DNA of 8,104 bases, taken from assembly GCA_003646745.1 (NCBI GenBank), contig QMLM01000066.1, positions 1-8,104 on the forward strand. The letters run 5' to 3'. The position numbers and the translations under genes are program-made. Positions 1-7,537 of the stretch are shown piece by piece (the stretch's first letter is position 1; each line of letters opens with the position of its first letter). This DNA is from Deltaproteobacteria bacterium (GTDB taxonomy: Bacteria; Desulfobacterota; B13-G15; RBG-16-54-18). The notes beneath the pieces were generated by a model that worked only from the letters and a program-made list of their open reading frames with translations, was not told where the DNA came from and searched no databases.

Positions 1-1130
1 CCCCCTATCTCTTTGCGGAGCTGGATCGCAGAAAAGCCGAATTGAAGGCCAAGGGGGTAGATATTATCGACTTGGGGGTGGGTGACCCTGATCTGCCTAC
101 GCCGAAGAGGATAGTGGAGAGGATGAGGATGGAAGTCCTTAACCACCGGAATCACCGCTACCCTGGCTATGAGGGGCTCCGTGAGTTTAGGGAGGCGGTA
201 AGTAGGTGGTATAAGAGGAGGTTTGGGGTAGTGCTGGATCCCGACGATGAGGTATTAGCCCTTATCGGTTCCAAAGAAGGGATAGCCCACTTACCCCTAG
301 CCTTCCTCAACCCAGGGGATTACTCCCTCATCACCAGCCCTGGATACCCAGTCTATCATGCTGGGACGATCTTTGCTGGGGGCAGATCCTTTTTCCTGCC
401 ACTGCAGCAGGAGAAGGGTTTTTTACCTGATCTGGGCAAAGTCCCTGCAGAGGTAGCCGAGAGGGCCAAGTTGCTCTTTATAAATTATCCCAACAACCCT
501 ACAGCAGCCGTAGCGGATAAGGGGTTTTTCGCCGAGATAGTGACATTTGCCCGCCGCTACCACCTTATTGTTTGCCATGATGCAGCTTACAGTGAGATAT
601 TCTTCGATGGTCACTCCCCCAACAGCTTTCTGGAGGTAGAGGGTGCGAAAGAGGTGGGAGTGGAATTCCACTCCCTCTCGAAGACCTATAATATGACCGG
701 TTGGCGTATTGGTTTTGTCGTGGGCAACAGAGAGGTCTTGGCCGGGTTGGGGAAGATCAAGACCAATATAGATTCGGGGGTCTTTCAGGCCGTCCAATGG
801 GCAGGGATAGAGGCCTTAGAGGGGGACCAGTCCGACGTGGAGCAGATCCGCCAGATATATCAAAGGCGGCGCGATGTGATGGTCAGGGGCCTTCGTGAAA
901 TGGGGCTAGAGGTGACCCCTCCCCGGGCGACCTTTTACCTCTGGGTAAGGGTACCCTCTGGCTATGATTCGGCCTCTTTTGCCTCACTGTTGCTCAACGA
1001 GGCAGGGGTGGTAGTTACCCCCGGCAACGGCTTTGGGGAGGCGGGTGAGGGATATGTACGGTTTTCCCTCACCGTGCCCGAGTCCAGACTTGAGGAGGCA
1101 GTCGGGAGGTTTCAGCGGATCATTCTTTAG
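1..1130 (+). CDS. dapL: LL-diaminopimelate aminotransferase, 5' end cut off by the window
   Basis: A PLP-dependent class I/II aminotransferase that converts tetrahydrodipicolinate plus glutamate to LL-diaminopimelate for lysine and peptidoglycan synthesis in the cytoplasm. The reading frame is open from base 3 and begins PYLFAELDRRKAEL, the usual DapL sequence just after the N-terminus, so only roughly 12-15 residues are missing. The TTG at 42 lies inside this conserved block and is not the start. Visible hallmarks, counting from the codon at base 3, are DLGVGDPDLPTP, GSKEGIAH, NYPNNPT (from residue 161), CHDAAYSEI, and SLSKTYNMTGWR with the PLP-binding lysine at codon 681-683. The final motif is YVRFSLT, whose arginine binds the substrate carboxylate in this fold. 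One small oddity is NPTAA where most relatives have NPTGA. The block order is specific for DapL rather than general aspartate or alanine aminotransferases. Its stop overlaps the stop of the convergent gene. Confidence 0.93.
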   Translation, partial: PYLFAELDRRKAELKAKGVDIIDLGVGDPDLPTPKRIVERMRMEVLNHRNHRYPGYEGLREFREAVSRWYKRRFGVVLDPDDEVLALIGSKEGIAHLPLAFLNPGDYSLITSPGYPVYHAGTIFAGGRSFFLPLQQEKGFLPDLGKVPAEVAERAKLLFINYPNNPTAAVADKGFFAEIVTFARRYHLIVCHDAAYSEIFFDGHSPNSFLEVEGAKEVGVEFHSLSKTYNMTGWRIGFVVGNREVLAGLGKIKTNIDSGVFQAVQWAGIEALEGDQSDVEQIRQIYQRRRDVMVRGLREMGLEVTPPRATFYLWVRVPSGYDSASFASLLLNEAGVVVTPGNGFGEAGEGYVRFSLTVPESRLEEAVGRFQRIIL

Positions 1131-1345
1131 AGATTGCTCAGATAGCGGATGGGGAACTCATCTGCCAGGCTTTTTAGGATCTCTTTTATTTCCTCCCTTT
1201 GGTGGGGGGAGACCGCCAGTTCTATCGTTCCTTTTTTCGGATCAATGGTCCTCATCGTTGCCACCCCTTCGTAGGATTCCAGGATAAAGGTTAAGTAAGC
1301 TATCTCGTGGGGTGGTATCTGGATAAGTAGGTTGATGGTATCCAT
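1127..1345 (-). CDS. DUF4911-family small protein, last gene of the leu operon
   Basis: A 72-residue soluble protein with no signal peptide, membrane segment or cysteine. It resembles the DUF4911 family, small proteins of unknown function: the core reads EIAYLTFILESYEG, then a hydrophobic strand with MRTIDP, then IELAVSP followed by a charged helix. Family membership is from recognition of this pattern. The function is unknown; the size and alternating strand-helix-strand-helix pattern would fit a small ferredoxin-like regulatory or binding fold, but that is inference. It starts 19 nt after the leuC stop on the same strand, so it is probably cotranscribed. The bases before its ATG hold no clear Shine-Dalgarno sequence. 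Its TAA stop (1127-1129) overlaps the dapL TAG stop (1128-1130). Confidence 0.8.
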   Translation of the reverse strand: MDTINLLIQIPPHEIAYLTFILESYEGVATMRTIDPKKGTIELAVSPHQREEIKEILKSLADEFPIRYLSNL

Positions 1346-1364
1346 CTGAAGACTGCCAAGATAG

Positions 1365-2633
1365 TTACTCTTTTGCCACCTCTTCAGGGTGGGTTATTCT
1401 TCCCTTTATGGCACTGGCTGCGGCCACAGCAGGATTGGAGAGATAGACCTGACTGTCGGGGTGTCCCATCCTACCTACGAAGTTACGGTTGGTGGTAGCG
1501 ATGGCTACTTCTCCTTTGCCCAAAACCCCCATATGGCCACCGAGACAGGGGCCGCAGGTTGGTGTACTCACCGCTGCTTCAGCCTCTACAAAGACCTCCA
1601 AAAGACCTTCGCGGAGGGCCTGAAGATAGATATCCTGGGTGGCGGGGATTACGATGAGGCGGACGTTTGGGGGGATTTTTTTCCCCCGTATAATGGAGGC
1701 AGCAACCCTTAAGTCTTCCACCCTCCCGTTGGTGCAAGAGCCGATAACCACTTGATCTATCTCAACCCCGGCCAATTCCTTTACCCCTTTTACGTTCGCC
1801 GGGGAGGGTGGACAGGCGACTTGTGGTTCGATGCTGGAAACATCATATTCCCTTACCTCTGAATATCGGGCATCTGCATCGCTGTTATAGAGCTTGTAGT
1901 CCTTCTTTATCCGGCCTTGGATGTATCCCAAAGTGACCTCATCAGGAGGGAAGATGCCATTTTTTGCTCCCGCCTCTATAGCCATGTTGGCCACGGTGAA
2001 CCTGCCGGCCATATCCAGGGCGCTGATGGCCTCTCCGCTGAACTCCATGGCCTTATATAGGGCTCCATCCACCCCTATATCCCCGATGGTATATAGGATA
2101 AGGTCCTTTCCTCCTACCCATGGTTGCCGGCGCCCATAGTAGATGAACTTTATGGTCTCAGGGACCCGTAGCCATACCTTCCCTGTGGCCATAGCCGCTG
2201 CTAGATCGGTACTGCCCACCCCCGTGGCGAAGGCCCCTAGAGCACCGTAGGTACAGGTGTGGCTATCAGCCCCTATGATTAGATCACCGGGTCCCACCAA
2301 CCCTTTTTCTGGCAATAAGGCGTGTTCGATCCCCATACGCCCTACTTCAAAATAGTGGCTCAATTGTTGTTCTTTAGCGAACTTCCTCATCAATCGACAT
2401 TGCTCCGCTGATTGAATATCCTTGTTGGGCGTAAAATGATCGGGCACCAAAATCACCTTTTTCCTATCAAAGACCCTTTTACCCCCCATTTCCTTAAATG
2501 CCTCGATAGCTAATGGTGCGGTGATATCATTTCCCAAGGCTACATCCACCTCGGCATCGATGAGCTGCCCCGGAGTTACCTCTTTCAAGCCGGCATGATC
2601 TGCCAGGATTTTCTCGGTAATGGTCATTCCCAT
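1365..2633 (-). CDS. leuC: 3-isopropylmalate dehydratase large subunit, short type
   Basis: The large, [4Fe-4S]-carrying subunit of isopropylmalate isomerase, which interconverts 2- and 3-isopropylmalate in leucine synthesis. The product is 422 residues, the compact length typical of archaeal and anaerobic bacterial LeuC/HacA-type proteins rather than the ~465 residues of E. coli LeuC. The three cluster cysteines are visible: C300 in GSCTNGR, and C360 and C363 in [32 protein letters not shown] at 121-140 is a conserved active-site block. The start abuts the leuA stop exactly (TAAATG), so translational coupling is likely. A second ATG two codons later (MGMTITEKI) is possible, but homologs commonly begin MGMT. 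The enzyme needs a small LeuD subunit, which is not adjacent. Homoaconitase or citramalate-isomerase large subunits look similar, but the neighbouring leuA makes LeuC the best reading. Confidence 0.93.
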   Translation of the reverse strand: MGMTITEKILADHAGLKEVTPGQLIDAEVDVALGNDITAPLAIEAFKEMGGKRVFDRKKVILVPDHFTPNKDIQSAEQCRLMRKFAKEQQLSHYFEVGRMGIEHALLPEKGLVGPGDLIIGADSHTCTYGALGAFATGVGSTDLAAAMATGKVWLRVPETIKFIYYGRRQPWVGGKDLILYTIGDIGVDGALYKAMEFSGEAISALDMAGRFTVANMAIEAGAKNGIFPPDEVTLGYIQGRIKKDYKLYNSDADARYSEVREYDVSSIEPQVACPPSPANVKGVKELAGVEIDQVVIGSCTNGRVEDLRVAASIIRGKKIPPNVRLIVIPATQDIYLQALREGLLEVFVEAEAAVSTPTCGPCLGGHMGVLGKGEVAIATTNRNFVGRMGHPDSQVYLSNPAVAAASAIKGRITHPEEVAKE

Positions 2634-4160
2634 TTAGAGTCCCCGTAGCCTTTTTTTTCGATATTCCAGTTTGTTTAAGGCATTGATATAGGCTTTGGCG
2701 CTGGCAATAATGATATCCGTACTGGCCCCTTGGCCGATGGCCGTTTGGTCGTCTTCTTCTATCTTCACCGTCACCTCACCTTGGGCATCGGTGCCGCCGG
2801 TGATAGCCGCTACCGAAAACCGCACCAACCTGCTTTTGGATTTGGTGATCTTCTGGATGGTCTTTAAGGCGGCATCTACTGGCCCATCTCCAAACCCAGC
2901 GTCCTGAACGACCCTTCCGTCCACCTCCATCTGGACAGTGGCGGTGGGGATGGTGACCGTTCCGCTCTGGACATTGATGTGGATCAATTTGTACCTATCG
3001 GGGATTCTGAAGATCTCGTCTTCCACAATGGCTATTATGTCTTCATCATAGACCACCTTCTTCTGATCGGCCACCTTCTTGAAGCGTTGAAAGGCAATGT
3101 CCAATTCTGTGCTGGTCAGTTCATAGCCCAGTTCCTTCAATTTTTCGCGGAAGGCATGCCTGCCCGAGTGTTTGCCGAGCACTAGAGAGCTTTTAGGGAT
3201 GCCCACTGAATCGGGGGTCATGATTTCATAGGTGGTCTTTTCCTTGAGGATTCCGTCTTGGTGTATCCCAGCTTCATGGGCGAAGGCATTGGCCCCCACA
3301 ACGGCCTTATTGGGCTGTACCACCATCCCTGTAATGGTGGAGACTAGACGACTGGTGGGGTATATTTGCTCTGTGTTTACATCGGTGTAGACATCCAGGA
3401 GGTCCTTTCTGACCCTAATGGCCATAACGATCTCCTCCAGGGAGGCATTCCCAGCCCTTTCCCCTATTCCGTTAATAGTGCACTCTACCTGGCGGGCGCC
3501 GCTCTCTATAGCGGCCAAGGAGTTGGCCACTGCCAGCCCCAGGTCGTTATGGCAGTGGACGCTAATGGTCGCCCTATCTATATTGGGGACTTGTCCTTTA
3601 ATGGTTCTGATAACTTGGCTGAATTCTGAGGGAATGGCATAGCCCACGGTATCAGGTATGTTGATCGTCGTTGCCCCAGCCTCGATGGCTGTTTCGATTA
3701 CTTGACAGAGGTATTTCAGATCACTGCGGGTGGCATCCTCAGCGGAGAACTCCACATCGTCCGTGTACCCTTTGGCGTGCGAGACCGCCCGCGCCACGTC
3801 CTCCAATACCTGCTCCTTGGTCTTCTTGAGCTTGTATTTCAGGTGGATGTCTGATGTGGCAATAAAGGTATGTATCCTGGGGCGTTTGGCATATCTCACT
3901 GCCTCCCAGGCCCGATCGATATCGGCGATATCTGCCCTGGCCAAGGCAGCTATTTGACATCCTTCTATAGTCTTGGCAATGACCTCCACTGCCTCAAAAT
4001 CCCCGTCAGAGGCCATCGGGAAGCCTGCCTCGATTACATCGACATTCAACCTCTCCAGCTGCCTGGCTACCCTGAGCTTTTCCTCTACATTCATCGAGGC
4101 CCCGGGTGATTGTTCCCCATCTCGCAAAGTAGTATCAAAGATGATGATCTTTTCTGCCAT
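2634..4160 (-). CDS. leuA: 2-isopropylmalate synthase
   Basis: Condenses acetyl-CoA with 2-oxoisovalerate to give 2-isopropylmalate, the committed and normally leucine-inhibited step of leucine synthesis. The product is 508 residues, full length for bacterial LeuA. The N-terminal TIM-barrel domain (about 1-270) shows [29 protein letters not shown] and NGIGERAGN. These place the expected divalent-metal ligands at D14, H202, H204 and N238. A linker segment carries HEAGIHQDG and LGKHSGRHA (about 294-336). The C-terminal leucine-sensing domain (about 390-500) retains GFGDGPVDA and a GGTDAQGEV strand, so feedback inhibition is probably intact. The start is supported by GGGAGGAGG ending five bases before the ATG. 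Citramalate synthase and homocitrate synthase are related, but the regulatory domain and downstream leuC favour LeuA. Confidence 0.95.
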   Translation of the reverse strand: MAEKIIIFDTTLRDGEQSPGASMNVEEKLRVARQLERLNVDVIEAGFPMASDGDFEAVEVIAKTIEGCQIAALARADIADIDRAWEAVRYAKRPRIHTFIATSDIHLKYKLKKTKEQVLEDVARAVSHAKGYTDDVEFSAEDATRSDLKYLCQVIETAIEAGATTINIPDTVGYAIPSEFSQVIRTIKGQVPNIDRATISVHCHNDLGLAVANSLAAIESGARQVECTINGIGERAGNASLEEIVMAIRVRKDLLDVYTDVNTEQIYPTSRLVSTITGMVVQPNKAVVGANAFAHEAGIHQDGILKEKTTYEIMTPDSVGIPKSSLVLGKHSGRHAFREKLKELGYELTSTELDIAFQRFKKVADQKKVVYDEDIIAIVEDEIFRIPDRYKLIHINVQSGTVTIPTATVQMEVDGRVVQDAGFGDGPVDAALKTIQKITKSKSRLVRFSVAAITGGTDAQGEVTVKIEEDDQTAIGQGASTDIIIASAKAYINALNKLEYRKKRLRGL

Positions 4161-4165
4161 AGAAA

Positions 4166-4174
4166 CCTCCTCCC
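4166..4174 (-). promoter_or_regulatory. Strong ribosome binding site of leuA
   Basis: On the minus strand this reads GGGAGGAGG, with AGGAGG five bases before the leuA ATG. It is the strongest Shine-Dalgarno sequence in the window and fixes the leuA start. Confidence 0.85.
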
Positions 4175-4185
4175 TTTTGTTTTAT

Positions 4186-4215
4186 ATTTTAAGGGAAAAG
4201 TAAATGGATGGGCAA
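4186..4215 (-). promoter_or_regulatory. Proximal sigma70-type promoter for leuA
   Basis: Minus-strand -35 TTGCCC (4210-4215) and -10 TAAAAT (4186-4191) are separated by 18 bases. Transcription would begin near 4179, leaving an untranslated leader of about 20 nt that contains only the ribosome binding site. There is therefore no room for a leucine attenuator or T-box if this promoter is used. Each box matches consensus at 4-5 of 6 positions. Confidence 0.5.
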
Positions 4216-4230
4216 GTGTTTCTTTTACCT

Positions 4231-4248
4231 AATTCTTTTATTAGAATT
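4231..4248. repeat. Inverted repeat AATTCT-N6-AGAATT, possible operator
   Basis: A perfect 6-bp inverted repeat with a 6-base spacer (TTTATT) in the divergent promoter region. It overlaps the -10 box of the distal leuA promoter and lies about 40 bp before the opposite operon, so a bound regulator could act on either. It is AT-rich in an AT-rich spacer, so chance is a real alternative. Confidence 0.3.
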
Positions 4249-4267
4249 TTCCCCTTTTTCCCATCAA
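4240..4267 (-). promoter_or_regulatory. Distal candidate promoter for leuA
   Basis: Minus-strand -35 TTGATG (4262-4267) and -10 TCTAAT (4240-4245, 5 of 6 matches) with a 16-base spacer. It would give a leader of about 70 nt. It overlaps the inverted repeat at 4231-4248. It may be secondary to, or an alternative to, the proximal promoter. Confidence 0.35.
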
Positions 4268-4279
4268 GTAAGGATGTTA

Positions 4280-4285
4280 TATTAT
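4280..4285 (+). promoter_or_regulatory. -10 box of the dehydratase operon, implying a leaderless mRNA
   Basis: TATTAT matches the -10 consensus at 5 of 6 positions and ends six bases before the ATG at 4292. The start site would then fall at or beside the ATG. No good -35 box is visible 16-18 bases upstream, only a pyrimidine-rich run around 4251-4260. The lack of a Shine-Dalgarno sequence before 4292 agrees with leaderless initiation. Confidence 0.35.
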
Positions 4286-4291
4286 CGATAG

Positions 4292-5389
4292 ATGGTGTCC
4301 TTTAAAGGAATATTGAACAATCTGAAACAATATCCTCTGGAACAGGGGGGTCCCATCATAGGATGGACTTGTACCTATCTCCCCCTGGAGATACTGGAGG
4401 CAGGTGGGCTGCAGCCTTATCGAATCATCCCTGAGCCCACCTCGGAAAGGGCCGATTCCTACTTAGATCCTAATTTTTGCCCCTTTATCAGGGCATCCCT
4501 GGGTAAGGTCCTCGGAGGAGGGTATCCCTCTCTCTCCGGTATCGTCTTGCTTAACACTTGCGACGGGATGCGCCGTCTCTTTGACGCCTGGCGTTTCTAT
4601 TGTGCCCCTTCTTTTAGTTTCCTGTTAGATTTACCCCGTGTGATAACGCCCTCATCCCTGGCCTATTTTAGGGAGAGATTGCAAGAGCTGAAGGAGGAAC
4701 TAGAGCGGCACTTCGAGGTTCAGATCACCCAAGACGCCTTGGTTGAAGCCATTGAAGAGGCAAATCTCACCCGTTCCCTTATTCAGCGGCTTCTTTTATT
4801 AAAGGGGAGGGGAGACCCCCCACTGCAAGAGGCCGACATCATGGATATCCTGGCCGAGGGGTGGGGGAGTCCCAGGAAGATCTTTAACGAGGCCCTGCAG
4901 AGACTAGTGAAGGAGCTAGAACCACACCCCCCTGCTCCCCTTAATGGCCCCAAGCTCCTGGTTACTGGCTCCCTCCTAGAAGGAAGCTCATTGATCCGCT
5001 TAGTAGAGGAGTTGGCTGGAGAGGTAGTGGTCTCCGATCTATGCACTGGAGGGAGGTTTTTGGAAGAGGTGCCTCCTTTTTCGAATCCCCTTGGGGCCTT
5101 AAGCGAGGCATATCTAAATAAACCGCTCTGCGCCCGAATGTGGGATACGCAGCGTAGAATAGCAAATATAAAGGCTGAGATAAGCAGAACCGGGGCACAA
5201 GCATTGATATATTTTGCCCTTAAATTTTGCGATCCGTATCTCTATGAAGCCCCTGTTTTAAAGGAGGCCTTGCAGGAGATAGGGATTCCCGTCCTCTTTA
5301 TAGAAGGGGAGTATACAGGCAAGGTGAGCGGTGGAGTTCGCACAAGGGTTCAGGCCTTCTTGGAGATGTTAGAGAGGGATTATGGATAG
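4292..5389 (+). CDS. 2-hydroxyacyl-CoA dehydratase / benzoyl-CoA reductase family, smaller Fe-S subunit
   Basis: A 365-residue HGD-D family protein (the family of HgdB, FldC, HadC and BcrC). Such subunits pair with a second one, and each carries a [4Fe-4S] cluster that handles single low-potential electrons for radical dehydration of 2-hydroxyacyl-CoA or reduction of aromatic acyl-CoA. Conserved blocks include GWTCTYLPLEILEAGG (C27), FCPFIRASLG (C63) and NTCDGMRRLFD (C90). The C-terminal block runs from KFCDPYLYEAP (C313) to FIEGEYTGKVSGGVRTR. C63, C90 and C313 align with C111, C139 and C364 of the next gene and are the likely cluster ligands; C27 has no counterpart there. The ATG start has no Shine-Dalgarno sequence. 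An in-frame TTG at 4313 follows AAAGGA too closely to be preferred. It overlaps the next gene by 8 nt. The substrate is unknown. Confidence 0.88.
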   Translation: MVSFKGILNNLKQYPLEQGGPIIGWTCTYLPLEILEAGGLQPYRIIPEPTSERADSYLDPNFCPFIRASLGKVLGGGYPSLSGIVLLNTCDGMRRLFDAWRFYCAPSFSFLLDLPRVITPSSLAYFRERLQELKEELERHFEVQITQDALVEAIEEANLTRSLIQRLLLLKGRGDPPLQEADIMDILAEGWGSPRKIFNEALQRLVKELEPHPPAPLNGPKLLVTGSLLEGSSLIRLVEELAGEVVVSDLCTGGRFLEEVPPFSNPLGALSEAYLNKPLCARMWDTQRRIANIKAEISRTGAQALIYFALKFCDPYLYEAPVLKEALQEIGIPVLFIEGEYTGKVSGGVRTRVQAFLEMLERDYG

Positions 5390-6629
5390 GCAGATTTCTA
5401 TAAGGGTGTTGAGGTGGCTGGTGCGTCGCCCCTCGACCTATCGCCTACTGGGGGTACTGCTTGAGGTGTTGAACAGAAAGGAGAAGAACGAGGCCTACAA
5501 GATATGGGTACGCTTCCTCCTCGAGGTGACGCAGAAGGCCTATGCCCACCGCAGGCCGGTAATCTGGATGAATGCCTTTACCCCCAGCGAGATCGCCTAC
5601 GCCCTGGGGGGGGTACCCTTCATGCCGGAGATCATCGCATCACTTGTTTCTTATCTGGGATGGAGTCGCCGCCCTATTTCCCTAGCCGATACCTATATCT
5701 CCACCGATGTTTGTTCCTTTTACCGCTGTGCACTCGGATTAGTCTTAGAGGGTTATTTGCCCCACCCTGATCTTATTATCTCCTCCTCCCATCTTTGCGA
5801 CGGGGCCAATAAGTTCTTCCGCTACCTCAGTAAGCTGTATGGCTGTCCCCACTTCTTCTTAGACCCCCCTTATAAATGCGACACCCTTGGGAGGAGATAT
5901 ATGATTTCCCAGCTCAAGGAGGTTGTGGAGGCAGCCTCTGGGCTGATCCATGTCCCTTTAGATGAAGGCCGGCTGGCTCAGACCATAGATCTCTCCAATC
6001 AGGCCCGGAGATATATGGAGGATATTAACAGATTGCGCCAGAACATCCCTTCCCCTTTTCCGGGAAGCGAAGGCCTTAGCTATCTCGCTGGGATGAACTT
6101 CTATTCCTTGGGTTCTGAGAGGGGAGTTGACTTTTATCGAACCCTCTACCATTATATTGAGAGAAAGGTGGTTAAGGCAGAGGGGTACCTTTTAAAGGAG
6201 AGACATCGCCTTCTGTGGTTGCACCATATTCGTCCATATTATGAGAATGAGATCTTCCAGATCTTAGGGGACCGAGGAGTTGCTGTCTCCTTTGAAGAAC
6301 CCAATTATCTGTACTGGCCCTCGTTGGATCCCTCTCGGCCATGGGAGAGCTTAGCAGAAAAGATCACCTCCAATATCTGGGCTGGTCCCCTAGATAGAAG
6401 GATAGAGGCGGTATGGAGGATGGTGCAAGACTATAGCATCGATGGGGTAATTCACTTTTCCCATTGGGGGTGCCGGCAGAGTTGTGGGGGGGCAGGGGTC
6501 ATCGGTGATTTTCTTAAGGAGAAGGGAGTTCCCTATATCATCCTTCCCGGAGATGGTGCTGACCCTGATAATTATTCCCCAGGGCAAACCAGGACCAGAT
6601 TAGAGGCCCTGGTGGAGATGTTAGGTTAA
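5382..6629 (+). CDS. 2-hydroxyacyl-CoA dehydratase / benzoyl-CoA reductase family, larger Fe-S subunit
   Basis: The second HGD-D family subunit, 415 residues, about the length of HgdA, FldB, HadB and BcrB. It should form the heterodimer with the preceding product. Family blocks in order are NAFTPSEIAYALGGVP (about 64-79), CSFYRCALGLVLEGYLP (C111, C116), SHLCDGANKFFRYLS (C139), and HWGCRQSCGGAG (C364, C368) leading to LPGDGADPDNYSPGQTRTR. C111, C139 and C364 are the probable three cluster ligands. The first conserved cysteine of the partner (C27) is replaced here by the NAFTP context. The chains are therefore not interchangeable duplicates and the two clusters probably differ in ligation. A basic N-terminal segment (about 1-60) is extra relative to the partner. 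Its ATG lies inside the end of the previous gene (8-nt overlap) after a GAGAGGGA stretch. The substrate cannot be assigned. Confidence 0.88.
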   Translation: MDRQISIRVLRWLVRRPSTYRLLGVLLEVLNRKEKNEAYKIWVRFLLEVTQKAYAHRRPVIWMNAFTPSEIAYALGGVPFMPEIIASLVSYLGWSRRPISLADTYISTDVCSFYRCALGLVLEGYLPHPDLIISSSHLCDGANKFFRYLSKLYGCPHFFLDPPYKCDTLGRRYMISQLKEVVEAASGLIHVPLDEGRLAQTIDLSNQARRYMEDINRLRQNIPSPFPGSEGLSYLAGMNFYSLGSERGVDFYRTLYHYIERKVVKAEGYLLKERHRLLWLHHIRPYYENEIFQILGDRGVAVSFEEPNYLYWPSLDPSRPWESLAEKITSNIWAGPLDRRIEAVWRMVQDYSIDGVIHFSHWGCRQSCGGAGVIGDFLKEKGVPYIILPGDGADPDNYSPGQTRTRLEALVEMLG

Positions 6630-6632
6630 ACC

Positions 6633-7424
6633 ATGGATCAAGGGATCTATGTTGGCATTGATATCGGTTCCCTCTCCTCGGAGGCTGTGCTACTGGGAGA
6701 TGAGGGAGTGCTGGCATACTCAATCACCAATACTGGGGCCAATCCCCGTAGGGCAGCCGATAGGTGCCTGGAAGATGCCTTAGCCAAAGTGGGCTTGGAT
6801 GAGGGGGCTATCTCACAAATAGTAGCTACTGGATATGGTCGGATCAGGGTTCCTTTCGCCTCTCGGCAGATGACTGAGATCACTTGCCATGCCCGTGGAG
6901 CTCACTTTCTCTTTCCGAGGACAAGAACTGTTATCGATATCGGGGGCCAGGACAGCAAGGTCATCACCCTGAACGCCCATGGGGCTGTCACCGACTTTGT
7001 GATGAACGATAAGTGTGCTGCGGGGACTGGAAGGTTCTTGGAGGTAATGGCTGATGCCCTGGAGACAGAACTGGTGGATATGGGCAGGAAGTCTTTGCAG
7101 GCCAAAAGGGGAGTTCCCATCAGCAGTATGTGCACTGTGTTCGCTGAGTCGGAGGTCATTTCTTTAATCGCAGAAGGCTATAAGGAGGAGGAAATAATTA
7201 GGGGGCTGCATGAGGCCATCTCCAAACGTATCTTCAGGATGGCTAAGAGGTTGAGGGTTCAGGAGGAGATCGCCCTCAGCGGCGGTGTAGCCAAGAACCA
7301 AGGGATAGCAGAGGCACTGAAAGCCCTTTTTCGGAAGCGGATAAATATCCCTCCTGAGCCTCAAATAGTAGGGGCCTTGGGTGCTGCCCTCTACGCAAGG
7401 GATATGGCCCTTGGGAAAGGATGA
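6633..7424 (+). CDS. Acyl-CoA dehydratase activase (BadF/BadG/BcrA/BcrD ATPase family)
   Basis: A 263-residue ATPase of the ASKHA (actin/hexokinase) fold, resembling HgdC/FldI/HadI. As a homodimer with one bridging [4Fe-4S] cluster, such activators use ATP hydrolysis to inject a low-potential electron into the partner dehydratase or reductase. Motifs seen are GIDIGS (phosphate-1, residues 8-13), ATGYGR (65-70), DIGGQDSK (102-109, phosphate-2) and ALSGGVAKNQG (214-224, adenosine loop). C128 in NDKCAAGTGRF and C167 in SSMCTVFAESE are the expected cluster ligands, two per monomer. Its length matches single-domain activators rather than the much longer fused forms. It begins 3 nt after the upstream stop with a weak AGG upstream, so it is surely cotranscribed. 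It confirms that the two preceding subunits form an ATP-activated enzyme. Confidence 0.92.
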   Translation: MDQGIYVGIDIGSLSSEAVLLGDEGVLAYSITNTGANPRRAADRCLEDALAKVGLDEGAISQIVATGYGRIRVPFASRQMTEITCHARGAHFLFPRTRTVIDIGGQDSKVITLNAHGAVTDFVMNDKCAAGTGRFLEVMADALETELVDMGRKSLQAKRGVPISSMCTVFAESEVISLIAEGYKEEEIIRGLHEAISKRIFRMAKRLRVQEEIALSGGVAKNQGIAEALKALFRKRINIPPEPQIVGALGAALYARDMALGKG

Positions 7425-7475
7425 GTTGGTTGTCCCCTTGTTGAAAAAATAGAGTCCAGCTTATTTGGTTCGATT

Positions 7476-7500
7476 CCTTGGGGCGAAGGCAAACTTTTTT
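7476..7500 (+). terminator. Weak candidate Rho-independent terminator after the activator gene
   Basis: A 4-bp stem CCTT/AAGG with loop GGGGCG is followed after five bases by six T residues (7495-7500), about 50 nt past the activator stop. The stem is short and the T-run is offset, so efficiency is doubtful. No better terminator is visible near this operon end. Confidence 0.25.
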
Positions 7501-7537
7501 CTCATTGAGATCCCCGGTATCATCCTCTTGGTAAATC

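Noticed and set aside
42..44. TTG as the start of the aminotransferase
   Set aside because: The frame is open to the window edge and the residues before it match the conserved DapL N-terminal block, so the true start lies outside the window.
1669..1687. GGGGGG-A-T7-CCCCC as a terminator for dapL
   Set aside because: It lies over 500 bases past dapL within leuC coding sequence, and the T-run is in the loop rather than after the stem.
4161..4291. T-box or leucine attenuator ahead of leuA
   Set aside because: No run of Leu codons, no T-box sequence and no terminator hairpin; the likely leader is only about 20 nt.
7467..7477. GGTTCGATTCC resembles the T-loop of a tRNA
   Set aside because: The flanking bases do not form the T-stem, and no acceptor, D or anticodon arms are found around it.
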